Shown in pieces: positions 1 through 11,812 of a stretch of 64,000 nt of DNA. The notes under the pieces were generated by a model. The model searched no databases and was not told the DNA's origin. It saw only the letters and a program-made list of their open reading frames with translations. A program made the translations under genes and the position numbers. Position 1 is the first letter of the stretch. Each line of letters begins with the position of its first letter. Source of the DNA: Protula sp. h YS-2021 (taxonomy: Eukaryota > Annelida > Polychaeta > Sabellida > Serpulidae); NCBI GenBank assembly GCA_949752745.1, contig OX457031.1, positions 4,591,967 through 4,655,966 on the forward strand, given 5' to 3'.

Positions 1-60
1 GCACAGTCACGTGACCTGTCGCGAGAACAACGCGCATGCGTACGGGGGCCTTCTTGTGCC

Positions 61-160
61 GGAAAAAAATGACGTCATAATTAGTGGTGGTATTCGAATA
101 CCAAAACAGGGTTCGAATATTTGGGAGCAATATTCGAATATTTTTCGAAATTGTGGTATT
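61..160. repeat. Dispersed TTCGAATA-type repeat, copy 1
   Basis: The stretch carries several TTCGAATA words, including ATTCGAATACCAAAA followed by GGGTTCGAA. The same order recurs at 3611-3647, just left of the assembly gap. Words of this kind are common in the ends of DNA transposons, but no full element can be outlined. A perfect CRE palindrome (TGACGTCA) lies at 70-77. No gene is seen in 1-400. Confidence 0.4.
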
Positions 161-387
161 TTTGCATTTACATCCACCTTATTACTTCTACCCCAAAAAT
201 GTTATCAGTGATGTGTGCTTGTGTATTATTGTGTAATATGAGGCTGTATTATCATAAATTATTCAGAAAACAAACAAACATGCAGTGAACATCAAACTTT
301 TATTTCGTTAATTAAGAGATCTTAAAATACCTATTTCAAGTATGTTCAAGCGAAATCAAAGTTTTGAATAAGGTCAACAGAAACAAC

Positions 388-1440
388 CCAGTAAGCACAG
401 AAAATTTTCCCATGTGGGATACGTATGGGTTTTAATTGGGATTTTCATGGGAAGGTGGGAAAGGGGAAAACCCATATTCATCCCGTGGAGAAAGGAGCCA
501 TTTCTGGGTGGGAAATGCCTGGGTTTTCCCACCCTGGGAAACCCCCTGTAAAATACACATGAAATATGAATGGGAATACCCACGTAAATCCCACCCGGGT
601 AAACCCAGGTGGGTCCCAACTGGGAAATGCATGGGCAACTCCATGTCATATTTTTCCCATCTTCACCATTATCTGGGATTTCCATAGGAAGGCCCAGGAT
701 GGGAATTATCTGGGAAACACATGGGTATTACTTGGGAAAAGCATAGCCCAGTAAGCACAGAAAATTTTCCCATGTGGGATACGTATGGGTTTTATATATT
801 ATACATTTGAATTCCCACGTAAAATTTCATTAGAAGTCATTTGCATATTACACGTATATTTTACGTGGGATTTCCCATTTGGGCATTCCCATGTAAAATA
901 CACGTATATTACACGTATATTTTACGTGGGATTTCCCATATGGGCATTCCCATGTAAAATACACGTATATTATGCGCAGTCTGGCAATGTGGGCTTATTA
1001 TCGCAGACCGGAAACAGCCGCCATTGAGCGATAATATATTTAAATTTTGCTACATTCTGCATATTTTGGTGGAGGGCTGCATTTTTTCTAAGTATAATAG
1101 AAAGTTAGACATGGAAATACCAATTTCACTAAAATTTTTATGCTTAAAATTCTTTTAAGGAGTACTTTATAACTACATAGTTATAAAGGTTCATGTCTGT
1201 GTATTCGATGGAGTTATCGTGTATGCCCAGAGTGGGTCGTCCCATGTAAAACCCGTGGAGACACAATTTTTTTGACCAAAATCTGCCCGGGAATGCCCAT
1301 GTATTTCCCGTATGGTTTATGCGTGGGAATTCCGACCATGGATTTTACCTCGATTTTTGTCTCATTCCCATGCAAATCCCATGCATGGGATTCACGTGGG
1401 AAGGACCAAAAATAACCCTGGGTTTTACATGGGTTTTACT
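388..1440. repeat. Cluster of CCCATG/TGGGAA short-word repeats
   Basis: About 1 kb is built from variants of CCCATGTGGG, TGGGAATTCCC and ACGTGGGA. A ~48-bp block starting CCCAGTAAGCACAGAAAATT at 388-436 recurs at 748-796. A ~61-bp unit around 850-910 is repeated directly at 911-970. The words are nearly self-complementary, so both strands look alike. The block is probably one or more non-autonomous DNA transposons of unknown family; no coding sequence is supported. Confidence 0.55.
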
Positions 1441-1585
1441 TGGGTGTGCTTACCGGGAAGAGCGTCGGAACGCGGCAAATCCCCTCGCCCTACGCAAAAT
1501 ATGCTAAATTTCAACCACAATTTTGACTAAATAAATGAAAAGTCGGTCAAACTAAATACCAGGTGCACAACTACAACATATGAGG
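1441..1585 (+). repeat. Older dispersed repeat, left part, split by the element at 1586-3051
   Basis: This stretch (GTGTGCTTACC..., then TAAATAAATGAAAAGT..., then ACAACTACAA) matches, in the same order, the sequence at 3085-3260. The transposon at 1586-3051 therefore landed inside a pre-existing tandem family. The last bases, CATATGAGG at 1577-1585, are the left target-site duplicate. Confidence 0.55.
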
Positions 1586-3051
1586 GGGTATGGACAACTC
1601 GGCCCACTACCAACTCGGCCCATTTTGGAAAGCTCAGCCCAAACTTTTTTGGACGACTTTTACCGACTCGGCCAATTGTGAAAGACGACTCGGCCCATTT
1701 TTTGCCACTTTACTACTTACTATTTGAGGTTTCATTGCTAATTTTGATTAGAACTAGCAGCCCTTTTATGACACAGTTATGATTTTTAGTACGTTTAATC
1801 AAACATTGAAAGACGGGAGACATTTGTTACATGAAATTATGAAAGGCAGGAGATGTTTCTTATGATGTGCATTGTTTTTCACGATGACAGGGATGACTGC
1901 AGCTGATGAATACTCTGGTGTTATTGAGCCCAACTGCAATTTTGGCCACCTTCGATTGCATTTCTCATGATCTGCAATGTTTTTCACAATGGCAGAGATG
2001 ACTGAAAGAAGTCTGAATGTCACAAACCTCAAATATTACAATACCCATTTAACACACCATTTTACGGTTTATGATGCGGATACAAATATCTCTCACCATG
2101 AACTTCATGTGTTATGGTGATAATGGGTCATTCTACACACCAAAATTTGCACTTCAACACTCTTTAAACTTGGTTCTTATAAATTGTCAAAATTGCAGTT
2201 AAAATAATGTTGTTCACGTGGTCGCGTACGCTGGTACAGATTACAATTAATTCCCATCACTCTCAACCAAAATAACCGAATTTAATGAGCGATTTGCGAT
2301 TGATTTTACTCACGAGTGTTATATTGCAAATGCAATTAATTGTTCATAACAATAATTGCTATTCATTTCAATCAAAGGTAGCACTCAAGTTCCCTTGATG
2401 TTCAATCAAACCTTTGATCTAACAATCACTGAGCACATAAAGGTGTGAAAAAGAACTGTTATTGTTTTGAACAAAACATCTTTCCTCTTAAAATCACACA
2501 GAGTACATAAGAAAATTATATTTTTTTAATAAATTGCGTCTAAATAATTCTGTTATTGCCATGAGCAAGAGTTGATCAAAATTGGTGCTGGTAACCTTAC
2601 GATTTTTTTTTCACAACTGAAATGGTGTGTAAAAATATTTAATGTTTGGTGCCGACTTTGAAAGGTAGTACCAGCTTGCCCATAGAACGTGGCGCTGACT
2701 TGTCCAAAAACTACCGATAATGTTTCGTGCCGACTCAGGTGCCGACTTTTCCATACCCCTGGTAAAAAGTTTGTTTTTCTGTGTATTACTCTCATACTAT
2801 CATTCACAATTAGAAGTAGTTTGTACTCCTAACAATTAGAAGTAGTTTGTCCTCCTAACACATGCATAATCGACAATGGACAAAGTTCTAACACTTCTTC
2901 CATAAATAACACTAAAAAAAACTCATATATTTAAGGAAAATTTTCGATAAAAATGTTTTTGGCCGAGTGGGTAATTTGGGCCGAGTCGTCTTTCGCGATA
3001 GGCCGAGTTTGTGTGGGCCAAGTTAGTAATGGGCCGAGTTGTCCAAAGACC
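1586..3051. mobile_element. Non-autonomous TIR transposon, 8-9 bp target duplication (MULE-like)
   Basis: The left end GGGTATGGACAACTCGGCCC pairs with the right end, whose reverse complement reads GGTCTTTGGACAACTCGGCC. The inverted similarity extends about 100 bp inward through repeated ACTCGGCCCA words. The element is flanked by CATATGAGG at 1577-1585 and 3052-3060. The long TIRs with internal repeats and the 8-9 bp duplication fit Mutator-like elements; hAT is the alternative for an 8-bp duplication. No transposase is recognisable inside. A diverged extra copy of the terminal motif lies at about 2640-2762, which suggests a nested or rearranged related element. Confidence 0.7.
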
Positions 3052-3060
3052 CATATGAGG

Positions 3061-3400
3061 AGTAAATCTGTACAGGATTTAAAATGTGTGTGCTTACCGT
3101 TCGGAGGAGTTGTGCATACAAGACTTAGGTCATATAGCCTTTATAGTAGAAAAATATGCCAAGTTTCGACCTCAATTTTGGCTAAATAAATGAAAAGTAG
3201 GACAAACTGAATACAAGGTACACAACTACAATACATGGGGAGTAAATCTGTATAGGATTTGAAATGTGTGTGCTTACCCGTTCGGAGGAGTTGTGCATAC
3301 AAGACCACTACCCAAAAGCGTGACGGACGGACGGACAGACGGACAAACTAAATCCTATAACCCCTTCGCCAACAAAGTTGGGCGAGGGGATAATAAGGTG
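3061..3400. repeat. Tandem copies of the older repeat plus GACGGACGGAC tract
   Basis: The module AGTAAATCTGTA-AGGATTT-AAATGTGTGTGCTTACC-GTTCGGAGGAGTTGTGCATACAAGAC (abbreviated) occurs at about 3061-3124 and again at 3239-3304. A GACGGACGGACAGACGGAC-like tract follows, then the inverted pair CCCCTTCGCCAAC / GTTGGGCGAGGGG at 3361-3391. Similar GTCCGTC tracts occur at 27885-27920, 28405-28425 and 55200-55220. No gene is seen. Confidence 0.5.
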
Positions 3401-3647
3401 TATCACTATAACTATGTAATACCGAGAAACAAAACCAATCCCTGCCTAGTTTCTGTACAACTGCAAATTTACGAATTCTTATTAAGGAAATAAGGATATT
3501 AATATTTTCCGATCTCAGCTTAGACCTTTTCTTTGTAACGATGTTACATGCAAGGCTAAAAATTCTCTCTCTTATGAAAAATAAGTTAAATTATTTTTAA
3601 AAAAAAGTCCAAAATATTCGAATACCAAAAAATAGGGTTCGAACCCA

Positions 3648-3847
3648 NNNNNNNNNNNNNNNNNNNNNNNNNNNNNNNNNNNNNNNNNNNNNNNNNNNNN
3701 NNNNNNNNNNNNNNNNNNNNNNNNNNNNNNNNNNNNNNNNNNNNNNNNNNNNNNNNNNNNNNNNNNNNNNNNNNNNNNNNNNNNNNNNNNNNNNNNNNNN
3801 NNNNNNNNNNNNNNNNNNNNNNNNNNNNNNNNNNNNNNNNNNNNNNN
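3648..3847. other. Assembly gap of 200 N
   Basis: Exactly 200 undetermined bases, which looks like a placeholder length. The left edge carries the second copy of the TTCGAATACC repeat (3611-3647); the right edge is unrelated. Sequence continuity across this point cannot be assumed. Confidence 0.99.
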
Positions 3848-4122
3848 ACTTGCAGAGTGGCCCTATTCCGGGGTTTCCCTTTCTTAATAAATGAAAAAAA
3901 TGCAAGAAACGGAATTTGTTAGTCCGAGAGTTGAGAACAGTTCCTTGGGTTCTTTTCCTTGGCAGAATCTCGCCAACGCAAAGCATTTTTGTACGATACA
4001 CAAAGATTGGTGGACGCTGTCCAGCCCACAGCCATCAATCACGTTATCTTGACAGCCTTGTTGAGGCGCATTGACGCTTAGGCCAAGCGAAAGAAAAGCG
4101 TTGTACATTGCAGTTGTCACTG

Positions 4123-4130
4123 TGACGTCA
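4123..4130. promoter_or_regulatory. Perfect CRE palindrome
   Basis: TGTGACGTCACA at 4121-4132 contains the full 8-bp cAMP-response element TGACGTCA. It is one of six such octamers in the window (70, 4123, 5492, 13646, 14967, 15516). Function is inferred only. Confidence 0.35.
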
Positions 4131-4175
4131 CATTAAAACCTGTTGCTCTGCAGGTTTCCTTGTTTCGTAGAATTC

Positions 4176-4179
<4 letters not shown>

Positions 4180-4270
<91 letters not shown>

Positions 4271-4273
4271 CTT

Positions 4274-4324
<51 letters not shown>

Positions 4325-4358
4325 CCCCTATCCCTCTCTCTCTTTCTCTCTCTGTCAC

Positions 4359-4409
<51 letters not shown>

Positions 4410-4422
4410 GTCGCTTTCTCTT

Positions 4423-4481
<59 letters not shown>
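4180..4481. repeat. Compound microsatellite (CT)n-(CTAT)n-(AC)n
   Basis: A CT-rich tract runs to about 4358, with small interruptions. It is followed by CTAT/TATC repeats at 4359-4409 and an uninterrupted AC tract at 4424-4481. The long open frames across it are an effect of the simple sequence, not genes. Confidence 0.97.
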
Positions 4482-4487
<6 letters not shown>

Positions 4488-5080
4488 GTTGTGTTTGATT
4501 CTGAAAGCACAATACGAACGAAAATCGCATAATTGTCGTGCGTGGCCTGCATTTCTCCTGTGTAATGACTGGTCAGTGTTGCCACATTACGTCTACGGGT
4601 CACGACCCCTTATTTTTCCTGCGAAATACACAGCTATGGCGGTAAGGCACCGACCGTGTCAGCACAACAGAAAGTCCGTTGAAGTGCAAACTGAAGTTAA
4701 ATTCCCGTATTGGCTAATTTCCTGTAGAATCGTGAAATTTCTTGCAAATTTCCGAAGCGATATTTCAGAGAGAGACAGAAAATAGAAAACGAAGTTATTT
4801 CATTTTTAAGACTTTCTTAAGAAATTGGCAATTAAAATGATAAGTTGCTGAAATGTAACAAATAAATTACAAAAAGATCAGGTTCTTATTTTTCCCTTTA
4901 TATCCATTTTATGTATTTTTTTTCCATTATTTTTCTCTATTTATAGCTTTCAAACAAATAATTGCTTGTTGATTCAGTGTCAGGATTATTTTAAAATTTT
5001 TATTGTTTCTTTGATTTCTTCAATTGATAACAGAAGTTACTCAGTATGGCTACATTAGGTCCACCTCAGTTATTTATTAT

Positions 5081-5140
<60 letters not shown>

Positions 5141-8100
5141 TGCCTATAAATAAAGCCTAAGTTAACGTTTCTAGGCATTTCTAACATCAAAACTTATTGA
5201 GCTTTCTTGATTATATTTCACTTTTAAAGCCTTAATATTCAGCATAAAAATTCAGAATAGGTAAAAACTGGTAAAAATCTGCTGGAAAGAAAATAGAATA
5301 AAAATAGAGTAAACTGCCCTGCTTATTGCCCGTGTTATCAAACGCAAGAACATTTACCGATTTGCTGTTCAACCCACCTGGTCTTTTCAAATCGGCCAAT
5401 GAGTTACATTTGCTTGGTCAAGACTGGACAATCAAGCAAATGTGGCTATTTCGCAGTGCCACCGCAGTGCATTATTTATTGGCCCCGATTGTGACGTCAC
5501 AGACAAGTGATGTTGTGTCACTGTGTGAGCGATTGAGGCGTCGTGAGGCTGTGCCCAAAAACCATTGGTCAAGGGAAAATAAGAGCAATATAAAGTATTA
5601 GGAGACCGCATTGATTTTACAGTTGTCCGTTGAGTAACGTTGGTCAAGTGCATTACGCGAACTTAGAGAATCCATCTCGGAATACAGAGACAGAGTTGTT
5701 TATTCAGAAGTGGTAACACCATCACTGGAATGCGCAGTTGATATTAAAATAAAAAAAAAAGACCTCAGAATGGGATTAACGATCAGCTGATATTGGAGAT
5801 AATCAGGAAATTATTGAACCATTCGAATTGAATTAAAAAAGGTAAATGCATTCAGCATAAGTGTTACCGTTAAAATTAAAACAGAGGATTATTGGTAGAA
5901 GAAAATAACTACATTTTAAATGAAATTAAATAATTAAATTTAAAACTAATGTTTTAAGCTGGAAGCAAAGAGGAGGCAACGCAAACTTGTCAGAAGGAAA
6001 GGGTTGTTCTTTAAACTGTCAAGTATATATTTTTGATTTTTTGTTTGTTTGTTTGTTTTTTTTTGTTTTTTTTTGTTTTGTTTTTTTGTTACATTGTTTT
6101 TTGTGAACTCAAACCGTATTATTTTTGGCAAAATCAAAAGATAAGAAATAATTCTTTGATATGGTTAAAGAAATATCTAAATTCGGGGAATAATACGTCC
6201 AAGTTTCTGCCGTGTTAATTAGGAAATTAAGGCATTATCTAGGCTCACCCACGGCCTGGTGTACCTTATTTAAGGTTATGTAAATGCACGCGATCGACCG
6301 ATGGAAAATAACAAAAAACTGCTGACCACTGCTGCCGAGGTGATTGATATTCAGAGTGGAGAAACAGTGCTCGAATTCAACATTGGGCATTTTCCATGAA
6401 AACCCTTGTCTTCTTTTACTGAAAAAGTTCTCACCACCAACCAGATTGTGGCCCAAAGTATCTTAGCATTAGTCTGAATGGTTTTTGAGCAATCAAATAA
6501 CAAACGCTGTAAAATAATAGATTGCGGATATGTTTTCGATGTGGCGGGTGGTTGGGAGGATATTTCTGTCCCTTCTCAGTAAGGGTAATCATTATTGTTG
6601 CAACGAAGTTAAGTATCGTTACGTTTGTGGCGAGAGAGAGAGAGAGAGATAAATGTAGGTCAGGTATAACACCAGCCGGATTACGCTAGATTATACCCTG
6701 GACTTCACAGTAAAGTGGAACATCTCGAAAAATCGAAGCGCATTTTCATCCATTTTGCGTGAGAATGCATATCAATTAGGAGCTGGTGTTTGGCTAATTT
6801 CAGCGTTATTTATCATGGATATGGTCAGAGTGGATAGTATTGATCTCGCTGTAATAATCTCGTAAGCAGTGGTCACTTTTACTGGCTATATTTCCGCACC
6901 ATAAATTGCTCCATATTAACTTAGGTTTTCTTTTACGCAACACATAGCTGGATGACCATTCAGGGCAGCGAGAAATGTAAACAAAAACGTCAGATGACGG
7001 ACAGATAAAAACAAATATTACATAAATACATATTAATGTGGTATTTAACTGCAATTTAAAGTGATTATTACTTTTTGCTGATTGTTAATTTTTGAAACGT
7101 TAACTTGACCTCATCCAAATAGACAGTTCTAACATCACGTGGGCAGTCTCAAATCTTATTATAAGTAGGCCAAAGTTCTTACGAAACATTATGGGAAAAG
7201 GACAGATCAACTGATCGATTCGACTCTCATTACCAGCGAATGGTCAGCCATATTTTGTCAATAATCCATTAACAGTTAAGTAACAAGTGACCACGTGTTA
7301 CACCAAAACGATAATCTCTTATCAATAACCACTATACACTGACTACCTGTAATGCCGTCACATATGTGTAACATAATTCTACTTTTCCAGGTGACTTTGT
7401 GGAACAGATTGGGAACGACTTAACCCAACAAACGCAGACGACTTTCATGGATAATATCACTTTTTGATCTGTCGATTGTGTTGTCGGATTTTTTGTTTCC
7501 AATTGATCATTTGATCAATCTGCATAACTGATTATGCCATAACCGGTCATTCGCGGGTCACCAGATAGTCGATTAATATTTTGTTGCGTCGTCAGTTCAG
7601 GAATACTTTTCACGGGCGGCCAATGATAAATAGAATATCAGACTTGCTGTGGACTTAATTTATGGGATTATGTGCATTTAGTCACAAATTGCGCTTTTTT
7701 AATCTTTTCAACCTCACCGCAGTGGCACGAGCTGTTATTTCAACTGAAGGAGAACAATTAATCAAGGGGAAAAACAAGATTTTTTTTCAATATTTTTTTT
7801 CTAAAACAGATATTGTTTTGTTTTAGAAATTGCAAGCTGTTACATTCTAAGTATTATCAGGGAATTATCGGTTCCAACGTGGCCATTCTATAGAAGTGAT
7901 AGAAAATTGAGAACACAAAAGAATTTGTTCTAAGAAAAATATTTCTGAGGGAAGAAAAAAAGAGGACCACTCGAGATCGTGCTTGGACAGTGGACAGTGG
8001 CATTGTGTAGGCTTTGATGGTCAGTGGTTGATGCGTTCATGTGAACGGTTTATGAATATTCAATTACGATGGAATAAACGGTTGTTATGCAGACATGAAT

Positions 8101-8404
8101 AAATCATTGCTTAATAAAGGAACAGTATGACAAAAAACAGTATCGGCGAATTGATGAAGAACCTGGTTGGTATTATGGTGCATGATTAAATAATCAACCC
8201 AGTGGATTTGATGACAAATTTCAGCACCGTCAACTGAAATTCAGAAAGAGCAGACATTCTGTTTGCTGAGGACCAGGTCAACATTTTGCGAATAAAAACT
8301 GTAACTGTCTTCACTGAACAATTGAAAAAAAAATCACCAGAGAAACATTTGAAGTTCACTTTTTTGCGAACTAATTGCAAGGGAACCTTGCATCTAGTTT
8401 ATAA
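4482..8404. other. Upstream flank of the bZIP gene, no gene recognised
   Basis: This AT-rich non-coding stretch holds an (AT)n microsatellite at 5082-5138, a perfect CRE at 5492-5499, homopolymeric T and A runs near 6035-6090, and a short (GA)n at 6633-6649. No open frame has coding character. The bZIP transcript's promoter and any 5' untranslated exon are probably here, but I cannot place the start site. Confidence 0.6.
5082..5138. repeat. (AT)n microsatellite
   Basis: Uninterrupted alternating AT of about 57 bp. Confidence 0.97.
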
Positions 8405-9074
8405 ATGATGTCGCTTGGTGGTAACCATGGTGGGTTGGGTTTCGGTACTTTGCCCAGTACCAGCGCTGCGAGTACTTTATCGGGTATCGGTTCGCTGGGG
8501 TTACCTAATTTTAGTAGTGCGGAATTAAGTATGCTTCTGCAAAATTCGAATCATTTGCAAGCGTTGGCAAAAGTTCAAGAATTGCACATGCAGCAAAGCG
8601 CTCTACATTTACAACGCTTCGCATCGCCGTTACGAAGCCCCGCCCCAACGGCGACGGTTACCAAGGATACTGATCGTTTGGAGCTGTCATTGTTAGACAA
8701 CAGTCACACCACATCACCTACAAATAGTTCATTAAGCACGAGCCCGCTAGGCCTCAGCCCGCCAGCGGCTAAACAGCTGAAATATAAAGCTGAATCTTCT
8801 CCACAAACGGACACAAAACAAACAGGTGCTTTACCCTCGCCTAAGCTGAACCCGTCCTTATTTCCGGCGAGGTCTAGCCCAGTGTTTCCGGGGTTAAAAA
8901 CTGAAATGCCGTCAGATTCGCCACCCATTGTTCCGTCACGCTCAGCAAATACGTCACAATCACCGGTTTCTAACGGCAACAGCGTTTTAGCCAATCAGAT
9001 GGCCGCGTTAGCAGCCCAGCAACAATCGATGCAGCTATTATCACAACCTGATAGCGTTTCTATGGCAATGATAG
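8405..9074 (+). CDS. PAR/HLF-like bZIP transcription factor, exon 1
   Basis: This is the first coding exon of a three-exon gene (8405-9074, 18448-18498, 21069-21367) for a 339-residue nuclear DNA-binding factor. The exon encodes residues 1-223 and ends ATGATAG|gtaagt, a strong donor in phase 1. The product is rich in Ser, Pro, Thr and Gln: Leu/Gln-rich at residues 30-70, SP-rich at 75-190 and Gln-rich near 195-212. This suits an unstructured transactivation region. No canonical PAR sub-domain is obvious, so the N-terminus is lineage-specific. Two adjacent ATGs begin the frame, and the second has the better A at -3. The family call rests on the bZIP domain in exon 3. Vertebrate HLF/TEF/DBP and fly Pdp1 act in circadian and metabolic output; worm CES-2 acts in cell death. 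The exact orthology is not settled. Confidence 0.85.
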
Positions 9075-10248
9075 GTAAGTTCTTATAAAAAAATTGAGTC
9101 CAAAAATTAATTGTCAGTCCGGGTGTTCACCAAAGTTAACTGCAGTTAACTGTACTCCTTGAAGCGAAAATCGGTCGACCTATCTCTATAACGCAAACAA
9201 TTTTGGTGCATTTTTGTTTGTTAATAGGTTAAATTTATTAATCCACTTTCGGACATTCTGGGTGCTAACGGAGCAGTTAACAGAACCAGTTAGCTATGCA
9301 GTTAACTTCTGTGAAAACGACCACAGAGCTTTAGAATTTTTTATGTGTTAATTTACAAATTAAGTATATTTTTCCAAAATGATATCGCTTTTTTCCACAG
9401 GTTAAAGATTCGAAACAGGCATTATTTTTTCGTTGGGGGTAAATCAAGGTAACAATTATGGTTTGATGGACTGTTTAAGTTATGAGTGGAAAGTGGAAAT
9501 TCATTTCTATTTCAGCTCCTTGAAGAGGTACCGTAATCCCCACAAATTGAGACTCGATACAATTTGTTCATTACTTCTCCCATTATCTTTCTCCCAAATC
9601 TTGTAAACTGACCCCCTTGATTGGGTATTTTAGCGTGCAGAAGTAAAAACGTTCCCTTTCACGTCAATTTCGCTAACAATTTTGAAACGAACTAAAAAGG
9701 TAGATTCAAAATTTCCTCGAGCGTGTTAAGTATATCAAATATTATTACAAGTTTAAATATATGTTTGTTTTTGCAAGTTAATGTAACTTGCATGGATGGA
9801 AATTGAAGTGCGGTTCTTGAACGTTTGAACCGGTTACGCCTGATTAGCACAAGTAGGGGATAATCCCGTACAAACATGGCTTCAAATTGATTCGCGGATG
9901 AAAAGCTGTTTTGCTATACTTTAGGATTATTCGCTAAGTATTTTGCGTGGTTTATTTTTTTCAGAATTACTTTGATGGAATAAGTTGGTTTATCTAGCTA
10001 AGATAATAACCAAAAGTTAAAATCATTACCCTGTTCGTAAAAGTTAAAAGGTGAACAGCACATATTAAAAACGAGTGTCGTGGTGTGGAGGCTATACCCT
10101 TTATGTTAACGATGATGGGGAACTTGTCTGTTAAACATTAAATTGCGAACACTGGACTCTGCGTATGAGCGGGCAGTTGTGCTGCTTGGATGAAAAGAGG
10201 CATCCATCGGACGATTCACACAATAAAAGGTGGGAGGGAAAGCTAAAA

Positions 10249-10253
<5 letters not shown>

Positions 10254-10308
<55 letters not shown>

Positions 10309-10309
10309 C
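10254..10309. repeat. (GA)n microsatellite followed by poly-G
   Basis: About 46 bp of alternating GA runs directly into ten or more G residues. Confidence 0.95.
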
Positions 10310-10504
10310 GGAGAGGGCGAGAGGCAGAGAGAAAGTGTGTGGGTGCGGTTGTGGCAGTGCTCCGTGGTCATCTGATCGCGGCTTCGCACCCTCTCGCCGT
10401 GGCCTATGGGTTAATAAGATTACGCTAGCAGACCCTGCGGTTTTAAGCGGGTAACGTGTTTGCGTGACGATCAAGCTCCACAAACACTGTGACATAAGCA
10501 ACAC

Positions 10505-10662
10505 CACGTGACGTAATTCACAGCACGTGACGTAATACACAGCATAACAGACTGGCCTATCATATAATGGGTTTAAATCCGATGCTGCTTACCCTCAGTT
10601 ACGTCACTGTTTTTTGCGCACCACACGGTAAGAATTCGCGGACTTGATTGTAGTTACGTCAC
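10505..10662. promoter_or_regulatory. Cluster of four perfect E4BP4/PAR-bZIP consensus sites with two E-boxes
   Basis: GTGACGTAAT at 10508-10517 and 10527-10536, and GTTACGTCAC (the same motif reversed, GTGACGTAAC) at 10598-10607 and 10653-10662. All four fit the published E4BP4 consensus (G/A)T(G/T)A(C/T)GTAA(C/T). The first two overlap CACGTG E-boxes at 10505-10510 and 10524-10529 and are spaced 19 bp apart. The cluster sits in intron 1 of a PAR/HLF-like gene, so autoregulation, or regulation by an NFIL3/vrille-type repressor, is a reasonable inference. It has not been shown. Confidence 0.5.
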
Positions 10663-11039
10663 GGCAGCATGTTCATTACCCCCGGGTGATACCTTACTGC
10701 ATTTGAAGCACGTTTGCTAATTTTGTAATTACAGCAAAGCTCCTACCATAATCCTAATAGCGCACGTAATAAGGGGGTGTGCGCAAAGGGCAGAGAAATG
10801 CATCTTAAAACGTGACCCGTAAGACTAATTAGTTCATGAAAAAAAATTAGGAGAAGGGTGATGTATGCAAAATTGGAAATATTCAAAATTTTGAATTACT
10901 AATTGAGCTTATAAGGAATTCATATGTGAATGATAGGACTGCATAATGTCTGTAAGTGGTATGATGGCTCCCACTGAAATGAGAAAATGTTTTGTTATCA
11001 CGCACGCTTCTGTACGTGGGATATTTTCCCCCAAGAAGT

Positions 11040-11091
11040 GACACAATACAACACAGTGCAACACAGGGCAACACAGTGCAACACAGTGCTG
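11040..11091. repeat. Short tandem repeat of CAACACAGTG
   Basis: About five ~10-bp units (AACACAGTGC / AACACAGGGC) with few differences, inside bZIP intron 1. Confidence 0.8.
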
Positions 11092-11620
11092 TTGTATGGC
11101 TAAATAAAAAAATAGGTGTGTTAGGTTTCTTGGATCGGAATGAAGGAGGGGAGGGGTTTTGGGATGGTGGGGGGAGGGGGACCATCGCGTCCCTCCGGAT
11201 CCGATTATCATCCCTCGTAGCCAATCCAGGGCTTCACCACTCCGGGATAGGGGGTCGTAGTTTTGGGCAAGCTCATTTTTCCGACAAAATTAGTTGTTGC
11301 ATGATTCTCCGATAAACATGTCTAAACCTTAAAACCACCCGACATTTGGTTGGGAGGGGAGTTTCTTAGCAATATCGTTCTTACGACGATAAAAAAATAT
11401 TCGTTCAAACGACGTCGCAAATAAGTATCGAGAGGGCCCTGTTACACACCCACGATTCGTTGGTGCTTTATCACTATTATAACAACAAAACCAAAGGTCA
11501 AGGCTATACTGGATAGATATTGGTGAATAAAATGCAGTGGATTTGTACGAATTATTTAGGCCTTTCTTAAAAATTATCGGCTTTGTGAATAGTTGTAGAA
11601 ATGTGCCTATTAAGCGTTAT

Positions 11621-11812
11621 TGTTCAACAGTCAACCTCTTCGGCGGTTCGGTCTGTTGTGTATGACACTATTTTACTCCGCAGACCCACTGGGGATTCCG
11701 CAAAAATAATCCTCATAAAAGAGCAGAACCACTTTTTAAAATATCCATCCGTTCTGTGTTTATACATAACAAATAGATCTCATCAGAGGTCTGCTGTTTT
11801 ATAACAACGGAG
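11621..11812 (+). repeat. Dispersed ~195-bp repeat, copy 1
   Basis: This copy aligns along its length with 23691-23880 (+) and 26240-26440 (-). Shared words in order include CAACCTCT, CAGACCCACTG, TCATAAAAGAG, TTTTAAAATATCCATCCG and GTTTATACATAACA. Short open frames in copies 1 and 3 give similar peptides because the DNA is similar. No known protein is recognised. It is probably a SINE or MITE fragment of unknown family. Confidence 0.65.

Noticed and set aside
3635..3647. GGGTTCGAACCCA as a tRNA B-box
   Set aside because: The word is palindromic, lies at the gap edge, and has no A-box at tRNA spacing.
4143..4532. Long open frames on both strands over the compound microsatellite
   Set aside because: They translate simple CT and CA repeats (poly Ser-Leu, Thr-His) and have no coding character.
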